From assembly GCA_031256755.1 (NCBI GenBank), contig JAIRPZ010000069.1, positions 1 through 12,763 on the forward strand: a DNA stretch of 12,763 nt, written 5' to 3'. The DNA comes from Planctomycetaceae bacterium. GTDB taxonomy: Bacteria; Planctomycetota; Planctomycetia; Pirellulales; Thermoguttaceae. The notes beneath the pieces were generated by a model, which saw only the letters and a program-made list of their open reading frames with translations, made no database searches and was not told the DNA's origin. The translations under genes and the position numbers were made by a program. Every line of letters starts with the position of its first letter. Positions within the stretch are counted from its first letter, which is position 1. This document shows, piece by piece, positions 5,653 to 12,458 of this stretch.

Positions 5653-8058
5653 ATGGAATCGTACCTCTATAATATGAACCTCTCGTGCAGCGGGAATACC
5701 GGCGTTGCCGGCTGCCGCACCGCCGCACCGCCGGCAGGCACCGGAACTCCGCAACGTCAGTGCCGGAACGCGGGAAAATCACCGGAAGAGGACTCCGCCG
5801 CCGAAGCACAGGCACTCCGCACCGGCATCGCCGCCACACGGCAATTCTTCTTCAATCATCAGCACCCCGAAGGATATTGGGTCGCCGAACTCGAAGGGGA
5901 TGCCCTCCTGCAAAGCGAAACCATTATGCTCCTCGCCTTTCTCGGCGAAGAAGAAACACCGCTCGCCAAAGCATGCGCCCGCCACCTCCTCGATACCCAA
6001 CTCGAAGACGGCGGATGGGGAATGCTGACAATAAAAGGCGGCGGCGTAAAATCCGATGTCAATAATACCGTCAAAGCCTATTTCGCCCTGAAATTAACCG
6101 GTCATGACCCCGCCGCCGATTATATGCAGAAAGCCCGAATCCGCGCCCTGCAACTCGGCGGTGCCGATAAAGTCAATAGTTTTACCCGGTTTTATCTCGC
6201 CGTCCTCGGTCAGATTCCGCACCGTCTCTGCCCCGCCGTTCCGCCGCAAATGCTGCTCCTGCCTGACTGGTCGCCGGTCAATATCTATTCGATGAGTGCG
6301 TGGTCGCGCACTATTTTTGTTCCGCTTTCCATTGTTTCCGCCCTCGCACCGGTACGGGAAATCCCGCCGGAAAAGTCCCTTCGGGAAATTTTCGTCAATG
6401 CGCCGGAAAAATGGCCGCCTCTTTCCGCTCCGGGGAAAAAATACAGTAAAAATCCCTTCTCGCTTGACCGGTTTTTCCGGTTCTGCAATTCCGCTATGTG
6501 GTTCTGCCGGCGGTTCGGACTGACACCGCTGCGCAAAGCCGGCATCGAAAAAGCCGTCCGGTGGACGCGGGAACACTGCCGGCAGAGCGATGGTCCCGGT
6601 GCGATTTATCCGCCGATTGTCTGGGCGTGGATGGCATTCAGGACGCTCGGCTTTGCGGACGATTCGGAGGAAATTCAATACTGCCGGAAACAATTGAATG
6701 ATTTGGCGATACGGAATGAACAGCGCGGCAGCGTGCGGATTCAGCCCTGCAAGTCGCCTGTCTGGGACACGTCGCTGACGCTGAAAGCGTTGATGCTCGG
6801 CGGGTTAACCGTTTCGCATCCTGCTGTCCGCAAGGGGGTGCAGTGGGTGCGGTCGCGTCATCTCCGCAGCCATACCGGCGACTGGGCGGTGCAATGGTCA
6901 AAAAAGGATTTTGCTTTGCCGCATCCGGCTTCGTTTTCTCCGCCGCATGCCACATTCCCCAACGGCTGGTGCTTTGAATTCAACAATGCGTTTTACCCTG
7001 ACTGTGACGATACGGCGATGGCGTTGATGGTGCTTGCCGGACGTTTTGACGAAACGTCAACGGGGCAGTTGCCGCCGGACTTGCGGCTGACGGTTTGTGA
7101 AAGTGCCGGCACGCCGGACGAGGCGAAACAGGATGTGCTGGACGTTGCCGAAACGGCGGCGGCTCTCCGCAGCGGACTCCGCTGGCTTTTGTCGATGCAG
7201 AACAAAGACGGCGGCTGGGGTGCCTTTGACCGGAACAACAACAAGGCATTCCTCTGCAAAGTTCCGTTTGCCGACCACAATGCGATGATTGACCCGAGTA
7301 CGCCGGACTTAACCGGTCGTGTGCTGGAAGCCCTTGGACGGCTGGGCTTCCGTATCGGGCAAAACCCGGAAGTGACCCGTGCGGCGGCTTACATCCGTAA
7401 AGAACAGCAGGCGGACGGGAGTTGGTTCGGGCGGTGGGGAGTCAATTACATTTACGGCACGTGGCAGGCGTTGACTGGTTTATCGGCGGTGGGTGTACCG
7501 GCGGAGGACCCGGCGGTGGCAGCCGGTGCCAACTGGCTTCTGGCGCATCAGGATTCGGGCGGCGGCTGGGGGGAATCGCCGGAAACTTACGATGAGCCGG
7601 CATTGCGCGGCAGGGGAACGCCGACGGCTTCGCAAACGTCTTGGGCGGTGATGGGGCTGATTGCGGCGGGGAAAATTGATGAACCGGCGGTGCGGCGGGG
7701 TATTCGGTTTCTGCTTGACCGGCAGCGGGCGGACGGCACGTGGTTTGAGCCGGAATACACGGGTACGGGTTTTCCGCAGGTATTTTACTTGAAGTATCAC
7801 TACTATTCGGTTTATTTTCCGTTGATGGCGTTATCGCTGTATGCGTCGAAGCGGCGTTTGCCGCGTGTGGAGCGGTGCGAGGAAGATGTGATTTTGCCGC
7901 TGCGTCATTTGCGTCTTTTTTCGCCGGAGAGTTCGTGCTACAACAATTCGCGGCCGGACGACCCTTTGCCGGAACGCTGCCCTGTCAGCCGTCCGCAGGC
8001 GGAGCGGAAGGAATCCTGTCCGAACAAACCGGCAACGTTGAAATTATTTTTGGGGTAG
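5653..8058 (+). CDS. shc: Squalene-hopene cyclase
   Basis: The protein (801 residues) belongs to the class II terpene cyclases that fold squalene into hopene, the first committed hopanoid step, as monotopic membrane enzymes. The catalytic DXDD motif is DCDD at 450-453, preceded by CFEFNNAFYP, whose Phe441 matches Phe365 of the Alicyclobacillus enzyme. SPVWDT (368-373) and NIYSMSAW (210-217) carry the conserved active-site Trp371 and Trp217. QW-type repeats recur: QLEDGGWG (116-123), QNKDGGWG (516-523), QQADGSWFGRWGVNY (585-599), QDSGGGWG (633-640) and QRADGTWF (691-698). The expected C-terminal YFPLMALSLY ends near 730. It is longer than the usual 630-720 residues: about 55 residues precede the first helix, and about 66 Cys/Pro/Arg-rich residues follow residue 735. 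M8 is an alternative start. No hpnC/D/E or other hopanoid gene is in the window. Confidence 0.95.
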   Translation: MESYLYNMNLSCSGNTGVAGCRTAAPPAGTGTPQRQCRNAGKSPEEDSAAEAQALRTGIAATRQFFFNHQHPEGYWVAELEGDALLQSETIMLLAFLGEEETPLAKACARHLLDTQLEDGGWGMLTIKGGGVKSDVNNTVKAYFALKLTGHDPAADYMQKARIRALQLGGADKVNSFTRFYLAVLGQIPHRLCPAVPPQMLLLPDWSPVNIYSMSAWSRTIFVPLSIVSALAPVREIPPEKSLREIFVNAPEKWPPLSAPGKKYSKNPFSLDRFFRFCNSAMWFCRRFGLTPLRKAGIEKAVRWTREHCRQSDGPGAIYPPIVWAWMAFRTLGFADDSEEIQYCRKQLNDLAIRNEQRGSVRIQPCKSPVWDTSLTLKALMLGGLTVSHPAVRKGVQWVRSRHLRSHTGDWAVQWSKKDFALPHPASFSPPHATFPNGWCFEFNNAFYPDCDDTAMALMVLAGRFDETSTGQLPPDLRLTVCESAGTPDEAKQDVLDVAETAAALRSGLRWLLSMQNKDGGWGAFDRNNNKAFLCKVPFADHNAMIDPSTPDLTGRVLEALGRLGFRIGQNPEVTRAAAYIRKEQQADGSWFGRWGVNYIYGTWQALTGLSAVGVPAEDPAVAAGANWLLAHQDSGGGWGESPETYDEPALRGRGTPTASQTSWAVMGLIAAGKIDEPAVRRGIRFLLDRQRADGTWFEPEYTGTGFPQVFYLKYHYYSVYFPLMALSLYASKRRLPRVERCEEDVILPLRHLRLFSPESSCYNNSRPDDPLPERCPVSRPQAERKESCPNKPATLKLFLG

Positions 8059-8106
8059 TTTTCCGGCGGGGGGAACGAGGGGGACAGCCGTTCTTGCATG
8101 TTGAAA

Positions 8107-8682
8107 CTACAACAAATCACTGCTCATTCCGGCATCGGTGTAGGACAGATCTCCGCTGCCGTCAGAAAGCGGCACAACCGTTTCTGTTCTGCGGAAAGCA
8201 CGTTCTGCCGTTATCACCGGTGCAACATTCGGCGGAATATTCGGCATATCCGTATCAACAAACCATATTTGCGCCCAAAAGCAAAATGCATCAAAATCAC
8301 CCGGAAATGCTGCCAGCACAGCAGGATTATTTTCCATATACTCCGCCCACTCAAAAGATTTTGTTGCGGCCAGCGTGTTCTGCCGCCATGCACCTGACCG
8401 TCCCAGCGGATTTTTCGGAATTCCCTGCGGGAAATATTCCCCTGCCCAGTGGCAAAACGCAGCCACAGATTCCTCTGAATAGCCGACTCCGCCAATCCAG
8501 CCGTCTCCGTTTAACCGGTCGTTTGTGCGGGAATTGATCCACGCCAGCCACCGTGCGGTATCCCACGCACCGCTCGTCTGCACCGGATCTGCCGGCGGCT
8601 GTTTGTCCGGTGCAATATCCGCCGGTTCACAGCCCGTCAAAATCAAGACCATGATCATCAAAAAAGGAAAAATTCGTCTCAT
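8107..8682 (-). CDS. Small putative lipoprotein, unknown function
   Basis: The protein has 191 residues. It starts MRRIFPFL, runs through a hydrophobic stretch and reaches a lipobox LTGC with Cys18 as the predicted lipidated residue; signal peptidase II processing and anchoring on the outer face of a membrane follow from that. The mature part is rich in Trp and other aromatics (DTARWLAWINSRTND, AAFCHWAGEYFPQG, FDAFCFWAQIWFVDTD), with no domain I recognise. A proline-rich linker follows the lipobox. There is no clear Shine-Dalgarno at the ATG. The gene is convergent with shc, 48 bases from its end, and no obvious hairpin terminator was seen between them. Its own promoter candidate is at 8779-8806. 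Confidence 0.75.
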   Translation of the reverse strand: MRRIFPFLMIMVLILTGCEPADIAPDKQPPADPVQTSGAWDTARWLAWINSRTNDRLNGDGWIGGVGYSEESVAAFCHWAGEYFPQGIPKNPLGRSGAWRQNTLAATKSFEWAEYMENNPAVLAAFPGDFDAFCFWAQIWFVDTDMPNIPPNVAPVITAERAFRRTETVVPLSDGSGDLSYTDAGMSSDLL

Positions 8683-8733
8683 CGTTTTAAGAAAGTAAAT
8701 GGTAAACTTGACCGATCCTTCGTATTTTCACAT

Positions 8734-8751
8734 TCATTTCACGCGAAATGA
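8734..8751. promoter_or_regulatory. Palindrome in the lipoprotein leader (TCATTTC-ACGC-GAAATGA)
   Basis: This is a perfect 7-bp inverted repeat around four bases, just downstream of the predicted transcript start of the lipoprotein gene. On the + strand it is followed by GCG and a T6 run, so it superficially resembles an intrinsic terminator, but no + strand gene precedes it. It could be an operator or a leader hairpin. Confidence 0.45.
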
Positions 8752-8778
8752 GCGTTTTTTGCTTCCGTGCTGTGCGGT

Positions 8779-8806
8779 ATTATAGGTTGCCGTGATGAAA
8801 AAACAA
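8779..8806 (-). promoter_or_regulatory. Promoter for the lipoprotein gene
   Basis: On the minus strand TTGTTT (8806-8801) and a perfect TATAAT (8784-8779) lie 16 bases apart. The start near 8772 would leave a leader of about 90 bases containing the palindrome at 8734-8751. Confidence 0.5.
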
Positions 8807-8962
8807 CTCACAAATGGCAAAAAAAAATAAACTGTACGCCGCGTCAAATAACTCCGGTTTTGACGGTTTTGAGGAGATATTTTCAGAACTCCTCTCCTGC
8901 TTATGCTTGCCATGACTTTGCGGTGATTAGTTTTATAGAATGACCGCACGCATTTTCCGCTG

Positions 8963-8991
8963 TTGCATTTCTTTCGGGATTTCATTACAAT
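8963..8991 (+). promoter_or_regulatory. Possible promoter for rpoN
   Basis: TTGCAT (8963-8968) and TACAAT (8986-8991) lie 17 bases apart, matching at 3/6 and 5/6. A start near 8998 supports the GTG at 9033 as the first codon of rpoN, since the in-frame ATG at 8940 would lie upstream of it. The rest of the roughly 350-base spacer 8683-9032 holds the divergent lipoprotein promoter and a weak GAGGAG/CTCCTC hairpin (8871-8876 with 8889-8894), and no gene. Confidence 0.4.
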
Positions 8992-9032
8992 GCAGATCGA
9001 TCCCTCCGTCACTCATTATTGCAGAAGGAACA

Positions 9033-10559
9033 GTGCGTCTCTCTCTCGGTCAAGAATTGCGGCAGGAACAGCGGCAAGTCCTCGCACAGCGGATGATCCA
9101 GTCGATGGAGATTCTGCAATTGACGCTGCTCCAACTCGAACAGAGAATCGATCAGGAATTGGAACAAAATCCTGTTCTCGAACTCGTTGCGGATTCCGGC
9201 AGCGAATCCGATCCTTTTCCCGAATTTGATCATGCAGGAAACGAGGATGCCGGAACAGAATCCGGCATTTTGCGGAAACAAGAAATCGAACCGGAAATTA
9301 AATTCGCAAAGTCCGAAATGGACGGCATTTCCACCGAAGAATTTTCGGTTGCCGATGACTTTGCAAACAATTATTCCGATACGATTGACGAGGCACCGGT
9401 GCGGTCGCAAAATTGGCTTGAAGCACAGGAAGACCGCCGCAACGATATTTTTTCCAACATTCCCGCTCCGGGCGAAACGCTGCAATCGCATCTGGAAGAA
9501 CAACTCGGCTGGTTTGATATTTCAGGCAATCTCCGTGAAATGACGCTGCGCATCATCAATAATCTTGATCAATGCGGCTATTTTCCTTACGAATTATCCG
9601 ATTTTCTCGGCGAAGATGCTTCCGAAGAAGATTTGAAACTTGCGGAAGAGGCCTTGTCACTGGTACGGCGGCTCGAACCTGCCGGTGTCGGCGGGAGAAA
9701 TCTTCAGGACTGTCTGCTGCTGCAAATTGACCCGCAATCGCCGCACGCACGAATTTTGCGGCTGCTTATCCAATCGCATTTGGGCAACATCTCGCTGAAC
9801 CGGGTGCCGATTATTGCCAGAGAAACCGGCGTGCATGTGGAACATATTCAGGAAGCGGTGGCTGAATTGCGGCATTTTAATCCGCGTCCGGGTGCCGGTT
9901 TCGGAACAACGGCATCAGCGGCGGTGATTCCTGATGTGGTGGTCGAAAAAATTGACACCGGAAAATATTCCGTCCATTTGGAAAACGGACGGTCAACGCA
10001 ACTCCGTATCAGCCAGTATTATCAGGACATGCTGAAAAAGAAACAGGAGACCAGCAAAGAGACGCGGAACTATATCCGGCAAAACATCGGTTCGGCGAAA
10101 TGGCTGCTCGATGCCATTGAACAGCGGCGGATGACGCTGCTGAAAGTCGCCCAGGCGATTGTGGATCATCAAACCGATTTTTTCGATAAGGGACTGCATG
10201 CGTTAAAACCGCTGAAAATGCAGCAAATTGCGGACACGGTCGGCATTCATATTACCACGGTGTCGCGGGCGTGTGAAGAAAAATGGATGACTTCGCCGCA
10301 GGGCATTTTCCCGCTTCGCCGTTTTTTCATCGGCGGTTTAGAGACATCCGACAGCAGTGAAGAAGATGTTGCCTATGATGTTGTACGCCTGAAGTTGCAG
10401 GAAATTATTGACGGCGAGGACAAGGAAAATCCGTTGAGCGATGATGCGATTGTGGACATTCTCAATCAGCAGGAAGGAATTCAAATTGCGCGAAGGACGA
10501 TTGCCAAATACCGCCGGTTGATGAACATTCCCAGCAGCCGCGGGCGAAAACAGTGGTAA
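9033..10559 (+). CDS. rpoN: RNA polymerase sigma-54 factor
   Basis: I choose the GTG at 9033 (508 residues): it gives the normal sigma-54 beginning VRLSLGQELRQEQRQ and has GAAGGA at 9024-9029, although the spacing is short. The frame is open back to the ATG at 8940, but those 31 residues are not sigma-54-like. Region I, the Gln/Leu-rich activator-contact segment, spans about 1-50 (MIQSMEILQLTLLQLEQRID). Region II is acidic and variable, about 52-130. The core-binding region follows, then the DNA-binding part with a helix-turn-helix at about 396-420 (MQQIADTVGIHITTVSRACE) and the diagnostic RpoN box ARRTIAKYRR at 486-495, which reads promoter -24 elements. It would recruit RNA polymerase to -24/-12 promoters that need AAA+ activators. 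No such promoter was recognised in this window. The stop is 17 bases from the convergent thiS. Confidence 0.96.
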   Translation: MRLSLGQELRQEQRQVLAQRMIQSMEILQLTLLQLEQRIDQELEQNPVLELVADSGSESDPFPEFDHAGNEDAGTESGILRKQEIEPEIKFAKSEMDGISTEEFSVADDFANNYSDTIDEAPVRSQNWLEAQEDRRNDIFSNIPAPGETLQSHLEEQLGWFDISGNLREMTLRIINNLDQCGYFPYELSDFLGEDASEEDLKLAEEALSLVRRLEPAGVGGRNLQDCLLLQIDPQSPHARILRLLIQSHLGNISLNRVPIIARETGVHVEHIQEAVAELRHFNPRPGAGFGTTASAAVIPDVVVEKIDTGKYSVHLENGRSTQLRISQYYQDMLKKKQETSKETRNYIRQNIGSAKWLLDAIEQRRMTLLKVAQAIVDHQTDFFDKGLHALKPLKMQQIADTVGIHITTVSRACEEKWMTSPQGIFPLRRFFIGGLETSDSSEEDVAYDVVRLKLQEIIDGEDKENPLSDDAIVDILNQQEGIQIARRTIAKYRRLMNIPSSRGRKQW

Positions 10560-10576
10560 ATTCGATAAGTTCGGCA

Positions 10577-10777
10577 TTATCCGCCGCCGACCAGAGTGAC
10601 AATTTCGAGGGAGTCGCCGTCTGCAAGTTCTGCGGTGTCAAAGGATTTATGCGGAATCACGGTTCCGTTCCGTTCTACGGCGGCAGGGCGGTTTGCTAAT
10701 CCGATTTCCCGGAGCAACTCGCGGACAAAACGGATGTTCGGAAATTCTTTTGTTTCACCGTTAATCAATAACTGCAT
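10577..10777 (-). CDS. thiS: Sulfur carrier protein ThiS
   Basis: This 66-residue ubiquitin-fold protein begins MQLLINGETKEFPN, has the central helix VRELLREIGL and the strand-turn AAVERNGTVIPH, and ends in LEIVTLVGGG. The C-terminal Gly-Gly is adenylated and then converted to thiocarboxylate to donate sulfur for the thiazole ring of thiamine. The size, the GDSLEIV segment before the tail and the terminal glycines fit ThiS; MoaD (about 80 residues, molybdopterin) is less likely. The ATG at 10777 is chosen over an upstream in-frame start at 10876, which would add 33 unrelated residues. The usual partner thiG is not adjacent, nor are thiF, thiH or thiE. The leader is too short for a TPP riboswitch if the -10 box at 10832-10837 is right. 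Confidence 0.88.
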   Translation of the reverse strand: MQLLINGETKEFPNIRFVRELLREIGLANRPAAVERNGTVIPHKSFDTAELADGDSLEIVTLVGGG

Positions 10778-10831
10778 ATTTATTTCGCTGTCCGCCGGGT
10801 TTGGGGCGGAGTTTATAAATTTTCCGGTGAT

Positions 10832-10837
10832 ATTATA
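10832..10837 (-). promoter_or_regulatory. -10 box (TATAAT) upstream of thiS
   Basis: A perfect TATAAT on the minus strand lies about 55 bases before the thiS ATG. The sequence 17 bases upstream (CAAAAT) is a poor -35 element, so a promoter here is only plausible. Confidence 0.35.
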
Positions 10838-10897
10838 CAATGATATGAGATAAAATTTTGTTTCGCCGGAGATCAATTTTGCTTTTTTTCGGTAAAC

Positions 10898-11215
10898 TTA
10901 ATTTTCTGTTGTTGACAATTCGCCGGTTTCATCAAGAAAAGCGGCGGCATCTCTCCGCTTTTGTTGAAAAGCATACCATAAAAGCAGCCCTAACAGCGGT
11001 ATCAGCCAAAGCAGCAAAAGATAAAAGAAAGAACAGAGACAAAAACAAAAGAAGAAGAAGAAGAATAATAATAAATTCAATAACGTAATGAACAACGTTA
11101 ACAAAAGAAGGAATTTGAATAACGTGCGGAGAGGCAAAAGAAAACACGTTATTAAACGGGGCGAATTGCCGAGAAGCGGCGGACAAGAAATGGGCGGTTT
11201 TAACAACGGCGGCAT
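10898..11215 (-). CDS. Doubtful small hydrophobic membrane protein
   Basis: From the ATG at 11215 the frame gives 105 residues: a Pro-rich start (MPPLLKPPISCPPLLG), then about 60 almost uninterrupted hydrophobic residues that could make two or three membrane helices, including a run of six Phe, and a charged end (FQQKRRDAAAFLDETGELS). The positive KRR after the last helix suggests a cytoplasmic C-terminus. The frame is open up to 11368, but that ATG lies inside the promoter -10 box and cannot be the start. The Shine-Dalgarno is poor. Much of the hydrophobicity comes from the (GAA)5(TAA)3 microsatellite on the other strand, so a chance frame is a real alternative, with the transcript being a non-coding RNA. 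No family is recognised. It lies upstream of thiS on the same strand, with about 120 bases between them. Confidence 0.35.
   Translation of the reverse strand: MPPLLKPPISCPPLLGNSPRLITCFLLPLRTLFKFLLLLTLFITLLNLLLFFFFFFCFCLCSFFYLLLLWLIPLLGLLLWYAFQQKRRDAAAFLDETGELSTTEN
11051..11074. repeat. Trinucleotide microsatellite (GAA)5(TAA)3
   Basis: Five GAA units (11051-11065) are followed directly by three TAA units (11066-11074), inside a purine-rich stretch running from about 11010. On the minus strand this gives runs of Phe and Leu codons in the doubtful membrane frame. Confidence 0.8.
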
Positions 11216-11267
11216 ATCTTCACGTTGAATGACGGGAAAGCCGCCTCCGCCGCCATGTTTTATTTTC

Positions 11268-11308
11268 TCCGGCGGAGTTAATTTTCCTGCGGCATGAAAA
11301 CCGCCGGA
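11268..11308 (-). promoter_or_regulatory. Leader hairpin downstream of the 11367-11394 promoter
   Basis: In the minus-strand transcript, TCCGGCGG (11308-11301) pairs perfectly with CCGCCGGA (11275-11268), and TTTTC (11300-11296) pairs with GAAAA (11286-11282). This gives an 8-bp GC-rich stem and a 5-bp upper stem, with a six-base bulge on one side and a nine-base loop. It begins about 50 bases after the predicted transcript start. No known riboswitch class is recognised, and no T-run follows. Confidence 0.5.
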
Positions 11309-11366
11309 AGGATATTTTGTAAGCGTTTGACTCAAAGGAAACGTTCTGAAAACTAAAATTGCGAGC

Positions 11367-11394
11367 ATTATAAGGGCTTTCCCGGACTTGTCAA
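11367..11394 (-). promoter_or_regulatory. Near-consensus sigma-70 promoter
   Basis: On the minus strand TTGACA (11394-11389) and TATAAT (11372-11367), both perfect hexamers, are 16 bases apart. Transcription would begin near 11360 and run left through the hairpin at 11268-11308 toward the doubtful membrane frame and thiS. By these criteria it is the strongest promoter in the window, yet it has no convincing gene directly behind it. The stretch 11395-11497 between it and the DUF1080 gene holds a T8 run on the minus strand but no clear terminator stem. Confidence 0.75.
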
Positions 11395-11497
11395 CCCCCC
11401 AGTGCGGCGGGAAATGAAAAAAAAGTTAAAGTTTTTGTAACCTCTTGCCGGAAAACGGGTTCGGAGGATAGGCGGCACTCGGAACTGGTTGGCGGGA

Positions 11498-12370
11498 TTA
11501 CAATGCTTTAATCCGAATGTTGCGGAAAAATATCTCGGTGGTCTGATCGTGTCCTTGGAATTGGATCGTGCCGGCTTCGGTACGCAATCCCTTGCGGGGA
11601 TTCGGGTCGTTTTTGCGGTCGTCCTTGAAATCGGTGACTTGGATTCCATTGACCCAAGTCGCGATTTCATTTCCTTTGGCGGCAATGGTCAAATAGTTCC
11701 ATTGCCCGTCTTTCGGTCCGACATTTCTGCCGACTTGGCGGCGGAAAATGCCGCCGGTATCTGTTCCGATGAATTTTTTGTAATCTTCTTCCGGCGGATG
11801 ATTGCAAATCTGACATTCGTAGCCGTTCATTAGTTCGCCCGGTATACACCGGAAAAACACGCCGGAATTAACCGGTTTATCGGTTTTATATTCCAGTTGT
11901 AAAACGAAGTCGCCGTATTTTTCTTCGGATTCCAGCGAGCCGGAACCGTTGGTCAATCGGATCGTGCCGTCTGCAACGGCGGCTTCGGCTTTTCCATGAA
12001 GTTTCCAGCCGGTCAGCGTTTTGCCGTCAAAAATCGGTTTCATTTCTTCCAGCCGCAATTTTGCACTATCGGCAGAGATCCCGTTGCCGGTATTTTGCGG
12101 GATGTTTTCATCGGCTGCACGGAAAAAGAACCGGTACGGTGTCTCGGACGTTTTGCCGGTAAAGAAGAGTTTACCTTCTTTGACTTCTGTTTTCCCGCCC
12201 CATCCGTAGGGGGTGATACCGTCAAACGCACGGATAAATCCGGCTTGGAGTTCTTTTTCGGTGAGCGGAGTGAAACCGGTGAGGACGGGCGGTTTGGTAC
12301 CGGTTCCTTGTGCGGCGGCGAAAGAAGCGGAAAACAATACGGCAGCGGTAAAAAATAATCGGCAAAGCAT
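11498..12370 (-). CDS. Exported DUF1080 (3-keto-disaccharide hydrolase-like) protein
   Basis: I use the ATG at 12370 (290 residues) rather than the TTG at 12391, because it begins a clean signal peptide MLCRLFFTAAVLF...AAAQG. The main domain, about residues 110-290, is DUF1080, a concanavalin/LamG-like beta-sandwich: PIFDGKTLTGWKLHG, then YGDFVLQLEYKTD, NSGVFFRCIPG, NGYECQICN, GQWNYLTIAAKGN, WVNGIQV, and a closing TIQFQGHD...FFRNIRIKAL. This family is abundant in planctomycetes; some members cleave 3-keto-glycosides, others are uncharacterised. A shorter segment at about 43-75 (FIRAFDGITPYGWGG, then EGKLFFTG) looks like a degenerate or truncated first copy of the same domain. The enzyme would act outside the cytoplasm; the substrate cannot be read from the sequence. 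It is a single gene with its own promoter. Confidence 0.88.
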   Translation of the reverse strand: MLCRLFFTAAVLFSASFAAAQGTGTKPPVLTGFTPLTEKELQAGFIRAFDGITPYGWGGKTEVKEGKLFFTGKTSETPYRFFFRAADENIPQNTGNGISADSAKLRLEEMKPIFDGKTLTGWKLHGKAEAAVADGTIRLTNGSGSLESEEKYGDFVLQLEYKTDKPVNSGVFFRCIPGELMNGYECQICNHPPEEDYKKFIGTDTGGIFRRQVGRNVGPKDGQWNYLTIAAKGNEIATWVNGIQVTDFKDDRKNDPNPRKGLRTEAGTIQFQGHDQTTEIFFRNIRIKAL

Positions 12371-12408
12371 CAAATCAAGTCGTGGTAACAAAGGAAACAG
12401 GAATGGTC

Positions 12409-12437
12409 ATTATACTTCATGCCGCCACGTTTGTCGA
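12409..12437 (-). promoter_or_regulatory. Promoter for the DUF1080 gene
   Basis: On the minus strand TCGACA (12437-12432) and TATAAT (12414-12409) are 17 bases apart, at 5/6 and 6/6. The start near 12402 gives a leader of about 32 bases to the ATG at 12370. Confidence 0.7.
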
Positions 12438-12458
12438 TAAGGGGGCGTATTATGTAAT

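Noticed and set aside
6094..6693. Minus-strand open frame of 199 codons opposite shc
   Set aside because: It is antisense to the conserved cyclase core, with low-complexity Arg/Pro-rich composition and no recognisable domain.
8059..8106. Intrinsic terminator between the convergent shc and lipoprotein genes
   Set aside because: The G-rich stretch has no complementary partner and no T-run in either useful orientation.
8940..9032. ATG at 8940 as the start of rpoN
   Set aside because: The 31 added residues are not sigma-54-like, the ATG has no Shine-Dalgarno, and a promoter candidate lies downstream of it. The GTG at 9033 gives the normal N-terminus.
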